Part shown: positions 1 through 7,068 of the stretch, one piece after another
Layout: each line of letters starts with the position of its first letter
How positions within the stretch are numbered: the stretch's first letter is position 1
The notes under the pieces: model-generated
Seen by the model: the letters and a program-made list of their open reading frames with translations, nothing else
Told to the model about the DNA's origin: nothing
Databases searched by the model: none
Translations under genes and position numbers: made by a program
DNA from: Bacteroidales bacterium
GTDB taxonomy: Bacteria > Bacteroidota > Bacteroidia > Bacteroidales > UBA3824
NCBI GenBank assembly: GCA_016287995.1
Contig: JAEEXW010000134.1
Span: 1-7,361, forward strand
DNA: 7,361 nt
Direction of reading: 5' to 3'

Positions 1-942
1 CTCGTATTCCGGACGCTTGGAAAACCACTCGTCAAAGTCTTTCCTTTCTTCAACAGAAAGAACGTTCCTTGAAATTCCCGCAATCTTTGCCAAGTGGATA
101 AGATCTAACTCTTTTTGTCCGTTGTCAGCCATTTTCCAGAGCAAGTTGAGCGCGTGCTGCAAAACCGGCAACTGGTCAAAACCGTTGTTTAAGTTATTGA
201 CAATTACTTCCCTGAGACGGTCTGAAACTTTTCCGCCTGCAAGAGTAGCCGGTTCTTCGATGACCTGACAGATTTCGTTTCGTTTTAGTTGCGGAACAAA
301 AAACTGCGAATAAGCGATAAATTCAGGCAGGTTTTTAAAAACTGTGCACTGCGAAATAAAGTCGCTTCGCATCGTGAAAATGACGTAGACGGGAAGGTTT
401 TCTGTTACGGAGATTCTGACGGTTTCAAGCAGAAGATTTATAGCCGTGTAACTTTCCTCGCTCGGCTGTCCGTCGTTGAAATTGTCAGAATTTGTAAAAA
501 CTTCCTCAAACTGATCGGCAATGATAAGAAGATTTTTTCCATCATTCGGGTCATCAGCATAAAATCCAAGTTTTTTATAAAAGTCAACAACCGACGAAAA
601 ACCGTTGTCAAGTTCTGCTAAACATTCCTCATAATCGGCATTCATTTGTGTTGCTAACGCTTCTGCGAGTGAGGCTAACGGGTTTCGCTGCGGTTTGAAA
701 TCTGCAATAATCCAAGAATTGAAATCTGCTTTGAAAAATCCCGCGCGGATATAAGGCACAACACCTGCGTAAACCATTGAAGACTTTCCGTCGCCGGACG
801 CGCCGGTTATGAAAGCCATCTTGTTTTCTTCCAAGAGTTTAACTATCTGACGTATATGCACGTCCCTTCCCTTGAAGAAGATAGACTCTTCCTCAGAGAA
901 CGGTCTCAGACCCGGATATGGACAAATGCCTGACTGCTTCAT
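1..942 (-). CDS. nSTAND1-family STAND NTPase, first paralogue (3' end beyond the window)
   Basis: This is the N-terminal 314 residues of a STAND P-loop NTPase; the rest lies off the left edge. It opens with the family signature CPYPGLRPF...FFKGRD (about residues 7-27). The Walker A motif GASGDGKSS spans 47-55 with Lys53, and Walker B LLIIADQFEE is near 138-147 with Asp143. A sensor-like FTMRSDF lies near 190-196 and LPVLQHAL near 258-265, both typical of nSTAND1. STAND proteins are nucleotide-driven signalling switches that usually combine the NTPase with sensor repeats; here those would be in the missing part. The ATG at 942 is chosen because the paralogue at 1842 starts at the matching place and a good promoter lies 21 bases upstream. 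The two proteins differ by 16 substitutions and one codon over 313 aligned residues (hand count). By analogy with the paralogue, the missing part may hold a membrane helix, coiled coil and propeller, but this cannot be seen. Confidence 0.93.
   Translation of the reverse strand, partial: MKQSGICPYPGLRPFSEEESIFFKGRDVHIRQIVKLLEENKMAFITGASGDGKSSMVYAGVVPYIRAGFFKADFNSWIIADFKPQRNPLASLAEALATQMNADYEECLAELDNGFSSVVDFYKKLGFYADDPNDGKNLLIIADQFEEVFTNSDNFNDGQPSEESYTAINLLLETVRISVTENLPVYVIFTMRSDFISQCTVFKNLPEFIAYSQFFVPQLKRNEICQVIEEPATLAGGKVSDRLREVIVNNLNNGFDQLPVLQHALNLLWKMADNGQKELDLIHLAKIAGISRNVLSVEERKDFDEWFSKRPEYE
1..942 (-). repeat. Left arm of a long inverted repeat (STAND gene 5' part)
   Basis: The reverse complement of this segment aligns with 1842-2780. 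My hand alignment gives 105 mismatches over 939 aligned bases plus one 3-base gap, about 89% identity. The arm probably continues past the left edge. Runs of more than 30 identical bases occur, for example around the Walker B codons. Confidence 0.9.
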
Positions 943-962
943 GAAAATTTTCCTTAATACGT

Positions 963-994
963 CAAATATAGTTTACCCCAAAATATATGCCAAA
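963..994 (-). promoter_or_regulatory. Bacteroidetes-type promoter of the minus-strand STAND gene
   Basis: On the minus strand, TTTG (991-994) is followed by exactly 20 bases and then TATATTTG (963-970), which fits the -33 TTTG and -7 TAnnTTTG consensus of the primary sigma factor of Bacteroidetes. The -7 box ends 20 bases before the ATG at 942, implying a very short leader. The -33 box directly abuts the stop codon of the DUF481 gene (995-997). The STAND gene can therefore be transcribed on its own, with possible read-through from DUF481. Confidence 0.75.
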
Positions 995-1717
995 TTATAA
1001 CTTTAATTTCAATGAAATATCGGTAGTTATGTCATAATGTTCGTAATCTTCGGTCGGAAGTTTACTTCTGTATTCATAATTGAACGAAATTTCAAGAAAA
1101 AGTTTCGTCGTTATTTTGCTTGACAGTTTTGTCTGCGAATTGATTATGTAGTCGGAAAAATTTTTGAGCGACGGCTGATAAAACGTGTTGTGTCCGATGT
1201 AAAAGCCGTTGCCGATTTTCTGCTTAATTTTGGGACGCACGGACAGCCTTACAAGTTCTCTGTCAAGTTTGTTTTCCTCAGGAGTGTAATCCACGTTGTC
1301 ATAAACCATGGCAAGACTTATTGAATAATCGCAAGTGTCTTTTTTGGTGAAAATGCGGTATTTGAAACCTGTTAACGCACTAATTTTGAAATCATAACCT
1401 TTGTATTTGTTGGTTAAAAATTCGGTTGCAACAAACGGAGAAAATTTTCCGTATTGAAACAAGTCAAAGTTCATGCCGGCATTAAATCCTTTGTTGGTTT
1501 CTTTTTCGTTTTCTTTTTGATAGACGAATTTATAGTTGAAATTGCAGGAAATCAAACTATCGTTTCGTTCAAGTTCGGCATAGTTTTTCAAGGAGATGTT
1601 TTCTACATTTCCTGAATTTTGTGTCATACCAGCTCCAAGTTCAAAATTCCAACGTTTTTGAGCTTTTGCACAAATGGTTAAAGTAATAAAAATTGTTAGG
1701 AGAAAAAAATTTTTCAT
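995..1717 (-). CDS. DUF481 (YdiY-like) outer-membrane beta-barrel protein
   Basis: This encodes 240 residues with a signal peptide (hydrophobic core about residues 4-16) and a likely signal peptidase I cut at AKA|Q after residue 19. The mature part is a run of alternating hydrophobic and polar strands and ends in the strand-like ISLKLKL, as expected for an outer-membrane barrel. The order of motifs fits the DUF481 family: GAGMTQNSGNVE..SLKNYAEL near 28-49, TNKYKGYDFKIS..TGFKYRIF near 102-123, the Asp/Tyr-rich YDNVDYTPEE near 139-148, and a closing NYEYRSKLP near 213-221. The molecular function of DUF481 proteins is not established. The ATG at 1717 is preferred over in-frame codons up to 1774 because it begins directly before the signal peptide, while the longer form would read through the promoter box at 1740-1747. 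The gene lies between two inverted copies of a STAND gene, 52 bases upstream of the left one. A functional link to them is possible but unproven. Confidence 0.85.
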   Translation of the reverse strand: MKNFFLLTIFITLTICAKAQKRWNFELGAGMTQNSGNVENISLKNYAELERNDSLISCNFNYKFVYQKENEKETNKGFNAGMNFDLFQYGKFSPFVATEFLTNKYKGYDFKISALTGFKYRIFTKKDTCDYSISLAMVYDNVDYTPEENKLDRELVRLSVRPKIKQKIGNGFYIGHNTFYQPSLKNFSDYIINSQTKLSSKITTKLFLEISFNYEYRSKLPTEDYEHYDITTDISLKLKL

Positions 1718-1841
1718 ATTTTTGTATTTTTTTTCGGTGCAAAGGTAAGAATTAATTGCCAATAAAAAAAGCAAAAATTACTTTACATAATCGGCACATA
1801 ATTTGCTAACTCATTTTACTGATGTACAAGGAAAAAAGCGC
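1718..1841. promoter_or_regulatory. Divergent intergenic region between DUF481 and the plus-strand STAND gene
   Basis: These 124 A/T-rich bases must hold the start signals for both directions. For the minus strand the TACCTTTG box at 1740-1747 is clear. For the plus strand there are two weak candidates. TAATTTG at 1799-1805 lacks one T of the consensus and would give a leader of about 30 bases. TATTTTTG at 1717-1724 matches fully but sits in a T-run and would give a leader of more than 100 bases. AAGGAAAA at 1828-1835 lies just before the ATG at 1842, and the same octamer precedes the paralogue's start (948-955, minus strand). Confidence 0.4.
1740..1747 (-). promoter_or_regulatory. -7 box (TAnnTTTG) of the DUF481 gene promoter
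   Basis: Minus strand TACCTTTG matches the Bacteroidetes -7 consensus and lies 22 bases upstream of the ATG at 1717. No TTTG is found at the usual 19-21 base spacing; the region instead offers TTGG closer in and TTTTG further out. The -33 half is therefore weak or absent. Confidence 0.55.
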
Positions 1842-2780
1842 ATGAAATCAAGCATCTGTCCATATCCGGGTTTGAGACCTTTTACCGAAGAAGAGAGTAT
1901 TTTCTTTAAAGGACGGGATTTGCATATACGTCAGATTGTTAAACTCTTGGAGGAAAACAAGATGGCGTTCATAACAGGTGCGTCCGGCGACGGAAAGTCA
2001 TCAATGGTTTATGCCGGAGTTGTACCTTATATCCGCGCGGGATTTTTCAAAGCCGATTTCAATTCGTGGATTATTGCTGATTTCAAACCGCAAAGAAATC
2101 CGTTAGCCTCTCTCGCAGAAGCACTTGCAATGCAGATGAATGCCGATTACGAGGATTGTTTAGCAGAACTCGGCAACGGTTTTTCGTCTGTTATTGACTT
2201 TTATAAAAAACTTGGATTTTATGCCAAAGACCCGAATGAGGGAAAAAATCTTCTTATCATCGCAGACCAGTTTGAGGAAGTTTTTACAAATTCTGACAAT
2301 TTTAACGACGGACAGCCGAGTGAAGAAAGTTACACGGCTATAAATCTCTTGCTCGAAACCGTCAGAATTGCCGTAACGGAAAATCTTCCTGTTTACGTCA
2401 TTTTTACGATGCGTAGCGACTTTATTTCGCAATGTACGGTTTTCAAAAACTTGCCCGAATTTATCGCTTATTCACAGTTTTTTGTTCCGCAACTAAAACG
2501 CAACGAAATCTGTCAAGTTATCGAAGAGCCGGCTACACTTGCGGGCGGAAAAGTTTCAGACCGTCTTAGAGAAGTAATTGTCAACAACTTAAATAACGGT
2601 TTTGACCAGTTGCCGGTTTTGCAGCACGCGCTGAATTTGCTTTGGAAAATGGCTGACAACGGCAAAAAAGAGTTAGACCTTATTCACTTGGCAAAAATTG
2701 CGGGAATTTCAAAAGATGTTCTTTCGGGTGAAGAAAGGAAAGAATTTGACGAATGGTTTCTAAAACGTCCCGAATACGAG
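1842..2780 (+). repeat. Right arm of the long inverted repeat (STAND gene 5' part)
   Basis: This is the counterpart of the left arm in opposite orientation. The 899 bases between the arms hold the DUF481 gene and both promoter regions. The end of similarity cannot be placed, because the left copy is cut by the window edge while this gene continues to 5093. Confidence 0.9.
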
Positions 2781-5093
2781 AAAAAATATTTTGAAAAGCC
2801 TGATTTGAACAACGTTTTGAACGCCCATGCGGGTATTCTCTACGAATCGGCATACGATTATTTTCAAAAAAATGCTCCTTGGGCAGAAAAATCAATCACG
2901 AGAGAAGAGAGTAAGGAAATCATTGAGGCGGCTTTTAAATCGTTAGTAAAAATTGACAACAACCGTCCCGTAAGAAACCGTTGCACTGTGGACGAAATTA
3001 CAGGATTTATAGGAAAAAACAATATCACAAACGCTACGGTATGTGGCGTTTTGAATGTTTTTCGCAGCCCTGATAACACACTTTTGCGACCCTTTATTGA
3101 AGGTGAAGAGCTTGAAACTCAGTATCTTAGTGGTGATACGGTGTTGGACATCACACACGAGGCACTTATCCGTAATTGGAAAATGCTTGCCGAATGGGGC
3201 GTACAAATGGAAAGCAACGCAAAGGATTATCACGATTTTAATTCTCAACTTTTGCGTTGGCTCAAAAAAGATAAAAGCCCCGAATTTCTGTTGACAAGCG
3301 GTACCTATAATTACTTCAATGATTGGTATAACAAAACACGTCCTAATCCTTATTGGATAGCGCGTTATGACACAAGCAAAATTTCGGAACATCAGAAACT
3401 GAAAAAGGCTGTTGCGCATTTTGAAGATTGTACCGATTATTTGGAAGAAAGCCACAACGCACTTTTGGAAAAAGAGGCGGCAAAAAAACGCCGTATGAGA
3501 ATTATTTTCGCGGCTGTTGCGGTATTTTTGCTGACTATGGCTGGTTTTTCGTGGTGGGCATTGATGGAAAAATCGTCAGCAAACGAAGAAAGAGACAGAG
3601 CCGAAAAACAGAAAATCGCAACCGAGCGTCAGAGGGAACTCGCCGAGCAGCAGCGCGGCATTGCCGACCAAGCAAATATTCAGGCGCAGGTGGAAAAAAA
3701 CAACGCACAACGCGAGGCGGAAGAAGCCCGTAGAGCCAAACTCGCCGCACAAGAGGCTTTGAACCGCGCTAACACTGCCTTTGCCTTAGCGAATGCGAGC
3801 CGTTTGGAAGCAGAAAAAAATCTTACCATAGCCGAAGAGCAGCGTCAAAAAGCCCAGGAAGAAGAGCGAAAGGCCAAAGAGGAGGAAATGAAAGCAAAAA
3901 TTGCGAGCGATTCTGCCGCAAGACTTTATAATATAACACTTTGCAACATGCTTGCTATGAATGCTAAAAATCAGTACGAGGACAAAGACCTCAATCTTAA
4001 ATTAGCATGGGCAGCATATAAAATGAACGAAACCAATAAGGATAAGCAAAATGACGCAATCCTTTATGATGCAATGCTTTATGCAGTAGAGCAGACACCT
4101 TTTAAAAATACTGTCAGCAAACTTCCTGAAAGAATTACCGCATTTTCAATAGATTCAGGCGACAAAATCAAGACTATCAGTGAAGACGGTACGGTAGGTG
4201 TTTACGAATTGAAGGATAGCAAAGCGAAAAATATTACGTCAATAAAAGTTTTTGAAGGTAAGACGCTTGTAGAGCGTGCGCAATTTGCCTCCGAGTATAC
4301 TGCGGTTTTGTCAACAAAGGATAAAAATTTGTTTTTTGTAGACATGGAAGAGGGTAAAGTCTACAACCTTGAAAAGCAAAAGGGCTATCTTGCACAGGCA
4401 TTAATGATGCCGGATAATGTGCATCTTATTTTGGCTTTTACGGACGGGCGGATTATCATCACTATGCCGAGAAAAACAAAGGAAAAACCAATTGCTGAAA
4501 CTAATTTCGGTAAAAAGATAACTGGAATTTGCTATTCTGACAAGGGTATTTACGTCTTACAACACAACGGTCAACTTATGAAATGGTTGCCTCAAACTGG
4601 TTCAAAAACGGTTTTGATAGATGCCGAGGATCAGAATTTCGGCTTTGCGTTGGAAGAAATCCCCGACCAAAACCTTTTGGCCGTCTCTTTTGCAGACGGT
4701 AACATTAGGTTTTTGGATATGTCAACCGACAAGGTTACGGCAAGCCGTGCCGGAGGACACGCTCAAATAGAAAAGATGTGTTATGATGATAGAACGGGTT
4801 TTCTTGCTGTTGCAAGTGCGGATAAGAGAATTTCGCTTATCAATACCTCTGACATCAAAAACGGTAAAATTATTAGCATAGAAGAACATAGTCTAAAAGG
4901 AAAGGTTAAAACTATGGATTTTAATTCCTTAGGTACGATTTTCGCACTTACGGAGAATAATTATGTTCGTTTTTGGTATACCGACATAAAAAAGTATGCG
5001 GAAATACTTTCGGGTATGCGCTTAAAACCGCTGACTTCAACTGAAAAAGAATTGATTTTGGGTAAAGAATTTTCTAATATTGAAGATTTTTGA
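1842..5093 (+). CDS. nSTAND1 NTPase with membrane helix, coiled coil and seven-bladed WD40-like propeller
   Basis: This is a 1083-residue signalling-type NTPase. The nSTAND1 part (about residues 5-450) shows CPYPGLRPF, Walker A GASGDGKSS at 46-54 (Lys52), Walker B LLIIADQFEE at 137-146 (Asp142), FTMRSDF at 188-194, LPVLQHAL near 256-263 and HEALIRNW at 439-446, all in family order. A basic stretch KKRRMR leads into one membrane helix (about 552-574), which predicts a cytoplasmic NTPase and a periplasmic C-terminus. Next come a charged Ala/Glu/Arg/Gln coiled coil (575-693), a helical linker (694-751) of the kind seen before propellers in STAND-WD40 proteins, and seven beta-blade repeats (765-1048). 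A TTG at 1803 could add 13 residues. The ATG at 1842 is chosen because it aligns with the paralogue's start and the TTG would overlap a candidate promoter box. No effector domain precedes the NTPase. The next gene starts one base after the stop, so the two are surely cotranscribed. The cellular role is unknown; sensing or scaffolding at the envelope is inference. Confidence 0.93.
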   Translation: MKSSICPYPGLRPFTEEESIFFKGRDLHIRQIVKLLEENKMAFITGASGDGKSSMVYAGVVPYIRAGFFKADFNSWIIADFKPQRNPLASLAEALAMQMNADYEDCLAELGNGFSSVIDFYKKLGFYAKDPNEGKNLLIIADQFEEVFTNSDNFNDGQPSEESYTAINLLLETVRIAVTENLPVYVIFTMRSDFISQCTVFKNLPEFIAYSQFFVPQLKRNEICQVIEEPATLAGGKVSDRLREVIVNNLNNGFDQLPVLQHALNLLWKMADNGKKELDLIHLAKIAGISKDVLSGEERKEFDEWFLKRPEYEKKYFEKPDLNNVLNAHAGILYESAYDYFQKNAPWAEKSITREESKEIIEAAFKSLVKIDNNRPVRNRCTVDEITGFIGKNNITNATVCGVLNVFRSPDNTLLRPFIEGEELETQYLSGDTVLDITHEALIRNWKMLAEWGVQMESNAKDYHDFNSQLLRWLKKDKSPEFLLTSGTYNYFNDWYNKTRPNPYWIARYDTSKISEHQKLKKAVAHFEDCTDYLEESHNALLEKEAAKKRRMRIIFAAVAVFLLTMAGFSWWALMEKSSANEERDRAEKQKIATERQRELAEQQRGIADQANIQAQVEKNNAQREAEEARRAKLAAQEALNRANTAFALANASRLEAEKNLTIAEEQRQKAQEEERKAKEEEMKAKIASDSAARLYNITLCNMLAMNAKNQYEDKDLNLKLAWAAYKMNETNKDKQNDAILYDAMLYAVEQTPFKNTVSKLPERITAFSIDSGDKIKTISEDGTVGVYELKDSKAKNITSIKVFEGKTLVERAQFASEYTAVLSTKDKNLFFVDMEEGKVYNLEKQKGYLAQALMMPDNVHLILAFTDGRIIITMPRKTKEKPIAETNFGKKITGICYSDKGIYVLQHNGQLMKWLPQTGSKTVLIDAEDQNFGFALEEIPDQNLLAVSFADGNIRFLDMSTDKVTASRAGGHAQIEKMCYDDRTGFLAVASADKRISLINTSDIKNGKIISIEEHSLKGKVKTMDFNSLGTIFALTENNYVRFWYTDIKKYAEILSGMRLKPLTSTEKELILGKEFSNIEDF

Positions 5094-5094
5094 T

Positions 5095-6150
5095 ATGATA
5101 TATAAAGTATTGAAGATATTGTATTTAATAATTGTAATTTCGTTTTGTACTTTAAGAGTTGAAGCGCAAAGGGATACTTCTGCGCCTTTGTTTTTGGATT
5201 TAAAACGGTTTTACAATGCGGGAAAATATTACGATGCGCGTAGAGTAGCGGAACAACTCTGTCAAAATACGAAACTTTCGCAGGAAGACAATGCCGAATT
5301 AATGAAGTATTATTCGGCGGTTTTGAAAGAATCAGGTTTTGACGAGAGGGCGGATTCTGTAACAAAGGGATTTATTAAAAAAAATCCTTTTTATAAGGTA
5401 AAATCGGAAGACCCTGTGCCGTTTCAAGAAATGTTTTCTAATTATTACGCTTATCCGAAATTTTCCGTTGCTTTTAGTGTCGGTATTTGTTCGCCGGAAG
5501 TTACTGTCGATACGGTTCATATTATAGGTGTCAACACTCAGACAGACCCCGTTTATGAAGAGTCTATTGGTTTTACAGCAGGGCTTTCGTTGCAATATTA
5601 TCCGCTGAAACAATTTTCAATAACATGCGGTTTGAAATATTATTTTTCGCAGTGGCAACGTGAGGTACGTTATCAGGGGGAAAGGCGGATATTTGTTTAT
5701 CAGGAAAGTTCTCATGTTATAGCCGTGCCTGTTTATGCCGGTTATGCTTTTGACCTTAGAAAATGGACTCCGGAGGTTTTTCTCGGAGCAGAATTAGATT
5801 ATATTGTTAAGGCTCGTTATGAAACCTATAACGAATATAATGGTATTAAACAAGATATGGTTGTTCAAAAAAATCTTGATTTAAATTCCAAAAACCGTGT
5901 AAATTATTCTCTTGATTTTGGTTTTAGAATTAGTCGTAATTATAATAGAATAGCGTTTTTTGCGGATATGTTTTATGCTGTTATGCTCAGACCTTTCAAC
6001 AGAGCGGAATATAATTATTCCGATAATAATTTGTTTTATAATAAGTTGTTTGTCCACGATGCTATTAGGTTGAGGTTAGATGCTTTTAGTTTGGGAATAA
6101 AAGTTAATTTCGGCTATGCGGTAAAAGCAAAGTACGGATACGGTTATTAA
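5095..6150 (+). CDS. Secreted protein with TPR-like helical N-terminus and outer-membrane beta-barrel
   Basis: This encodes 351 residues. An N-terminal signal peptide (hydrophobic about residues 6-19) ends in VEA|Q, with a likely cut after residue 24. Residues about 32-100 are helical and resemble TPR units (FYNAGKYYDARRVAEQL, then NAELMKYYSAVLKESG), followed by NPFYKVKSEDPVPFQEMF. From about residue 122 to the end the protein alternates aromatic/hydrophobic and polar residues in strand-sized units, closing with FSLGIKVNFGYAV, as in Bacteroidetes outer-membrane barrels. I recognise the architecture but not a named family. The ATG at 5095 is one base after the STAND stop codon. A TTG at 5080 would overlap the upstream gene and only put five extra residues before the signal peptide, so it is rejected. 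The tight coupling suggests the two products work together. The gene appears more A/T-rich than its upstream partner. Base 6150 ends the likely two-gene operon; no strong terminator follows. Confidence 0.85.
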   Translation: MIYKVLKILYLIIVISFCTLRVEAQRDTSAPLFLDLKRFYNAGKYYDARRVAEQLCQNTKLSQEDNAELMKYYSAVLKESGFDERADSVTKGFIKKNPFYKVKSEDPVPFQEMFSNYYAYPKFSVAFSVGICSPEVTVDTVHIIGVNTQTDPVYEESIGFTAGLSLQYYPLKQFSITCGLKYYFSQWQREVRYQGERRIFVYQESSHVIAVPVYAGYAFDLRKWTPEVFLGAELDYIVKARYETYNEYNGIKQDMVVQKNLDLNSKNRVNYSLDFGFRISRNYNRIAFFADMFYAVMLRPFNRAEYNYSDNNLFYNKLFVHDAIRLRLDAFSLGIKVNFGYAVKAKYGYGY

Positions 6151-6157
6151 AAGAATT

Positions 6158-6189
6158 TTTGGTTTTGAGAAAAAACTTTTATACTTTTG
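6158..6189 (+). promoter_or_regulatory. Bacteroidetes-type promoter of the OmpA-like lipoprotein gene
   Basis: TTTG at 6158-6161 is followed by exactly 20 bases and TACTTTTG at 6182-6189, fitting the -33/-7 consensus. The -7 box ends 32 bases before the ATG at 6222. The spacing equals that of the promoter at 963-994. It marks the OmpA-like and dCMP deaminase genes as a transcription unit of their own. Confidence 0.75.
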
Positions 6190-6221
6190 TATTGGTTTTT
6201 TAATGCAAAACGTTAATAAAA

Positions 6222-7061
6222 ATGAAAAAGACACTTTTTATATTATCGGCGGCTTTGTTTTTTAACTCGTGCCTTGTTACAAAAAAGCGTTACGATACCG
6301 CCGTTATGAACGGGAAAAAATCATTGGACTCTTTGAATAGGGTTTTTAATAAGACTGTTGAGGGTTTTAACGCCTCTACTAACGTCTTGAAAATAAGCAA
6401 TACAGACAAGGATATTTCAGTAGATTCTTTGAACCGTGAAGTTAAAAAACTATCCGGCGACAAGGCTTCTTTGAACCAAAGCCTTTTGAATACTATCAAC
6501 GATTATAAAGAAGAAAAACAGAAACTCTCTGCTAAAACGCGAATGGCTGACAGTCTTATGAATATTTTAACGCTTCAAGCCGCCTCACAAGATTCGCTCA
6601 GAAATCTTGATGAAGGGCAGAAAAAAGAGTTGAATATGCTTTTAGCCACTGTTAACAAGCAACTTAACGGAACTAATCAGAGTGAGGCTTTTGCGCAAAT
6701 TGCCGGCTCTAATGTTACGGTAACTTTCAATAACGATTTTCTTTTTAAGCCCGGGACTACGGAAATTTCGGTAAAAGGTCTTGCGCTTTTGAAAAAAATT
6801 GCAGCAGTGCTTACTGTTACTGAAAATTGCCGCGTTCATGTCATTTCTAATACCGACAATAACGGTCAGGCTAAGACTCTTTTGGATTTGAGTGCAAGAA
6901 GGGCAGCCTCGGTAGTTTCTACTATTGCAGCAAATTCTACACTCGCGGGTACGGCTTATACTGCCTCAGGTAGAGGAATGTATTCTCCGATAGTCTCCAA
7001 TGACAATGCTGAAAACAAAAAGAAAAACCGCAGAACGGATTTGATTATAATTAAAAACTGA
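6222..7061 (+). CDS. OmpA-family peptidoglycan-binding lipoprotein
   Basis: This encodes 279 residues. The N-terminus is a lipoprotein signal peptide with lipobox FFNSC, so Cys17 should be lipidated. The following LVTKKRYD lacks the acidic surface-export signal known for Bacteroidetes lipoproteins, so a periplasm-facing anchor is more likely (inference). Residues about 30-145 are rich in Lys, Ser, Leu and Asp and probably form helices or a coiled coil acting as a spacer. The C-terminal OmpA domain (about 163-279) shows VTVTFNNDFLFKPGTTEIS, NTDNNG with Asp212, LSARRA with Arg227, GRGMYSP and NKKKNRRTDL. Asp212 and Arg227 are 15 residues apart and match the pair that binds the diaminopimelate of peptidoglycan in characterised OmpA domains. 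The protein likely tethers the outer membrane to the cell wall. The gene has its own promoter and is followed after 7 bases by a dCMP deaminase gene. Confidence 0.92.
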   Translation: MKKTLFILSAALFFNSCLVTKKRYDTAVMNGKKSLDSLNRVFNKTVEGFNASTNVLKISNTDKDISVDSLNREVKKLSGDKASLNQSLLNTINDYKEEKQKLSAKTRMADSLMNILTLQAASQDSLRNLDEGQKKELNMLLATVNKQLNGTNQSEAFAQIAGSNVTVTFNNDFLFKPGTTEISVKGLALLKKIAAVLTVTENCRVHVISNTDNNGQAKTLLDLSARRAASVVSTIAANSTLAGTAYTASGRGMYSPIVSNDNAENKKKNRRTDLIIIKN

Positions 7062-7068
7062 TTTTTTT

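Noticed and set aside
289..621. Open frame on the plus strand, antisense to the left STAND gene, with a similar antisense frame at 2160-2432 on the minus strand in the right copy.
   Set aside because: It is the antisense shadow of the conserved STAND sequence. The two antisense products differ at about 20 of 90 positions, far more than the sense proteins, so selection acts on the sense frame.
943..1841. The segment between the inverted arms considered as a transposon or integron cassette.
   Set aside because: It contains no transposase or integrase, no short terminal repeats and no target duplication that I can see. The arms are coding sequence of paralogous genes.
2943..3455. 170-codon antisense open frame inside the plus-strand STAND gene.
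   Set aside because: The opposite strand encodes recognised nSTAND1 motifs such as HEALIRNW here. The antisense product has no recognisable features.
3428..3750. Overlapping open frames on both strands across the coiled-coil region.
   Set aside because: The stretch is locally GC-richer because of Ala/Arg/Glu codons, which removes stops in other frames. The products are low-complexity and show no domain or start signal.
5080..5094. TTG start for the barrel protein overlapping the STAND stop codon.
   Set aside because: The ATG at 5095 gives a normal signal peptide; the TTG only adds five residues before it.
6151..6181. Imperfect A/T-only inverted repeat after the barrel gene, considered as a terminator.
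   Set aside because: It has almost no G-C pairs in the stem and overlaps the promoter at 6158-6189, so it is not a credible intrinsic terminator.
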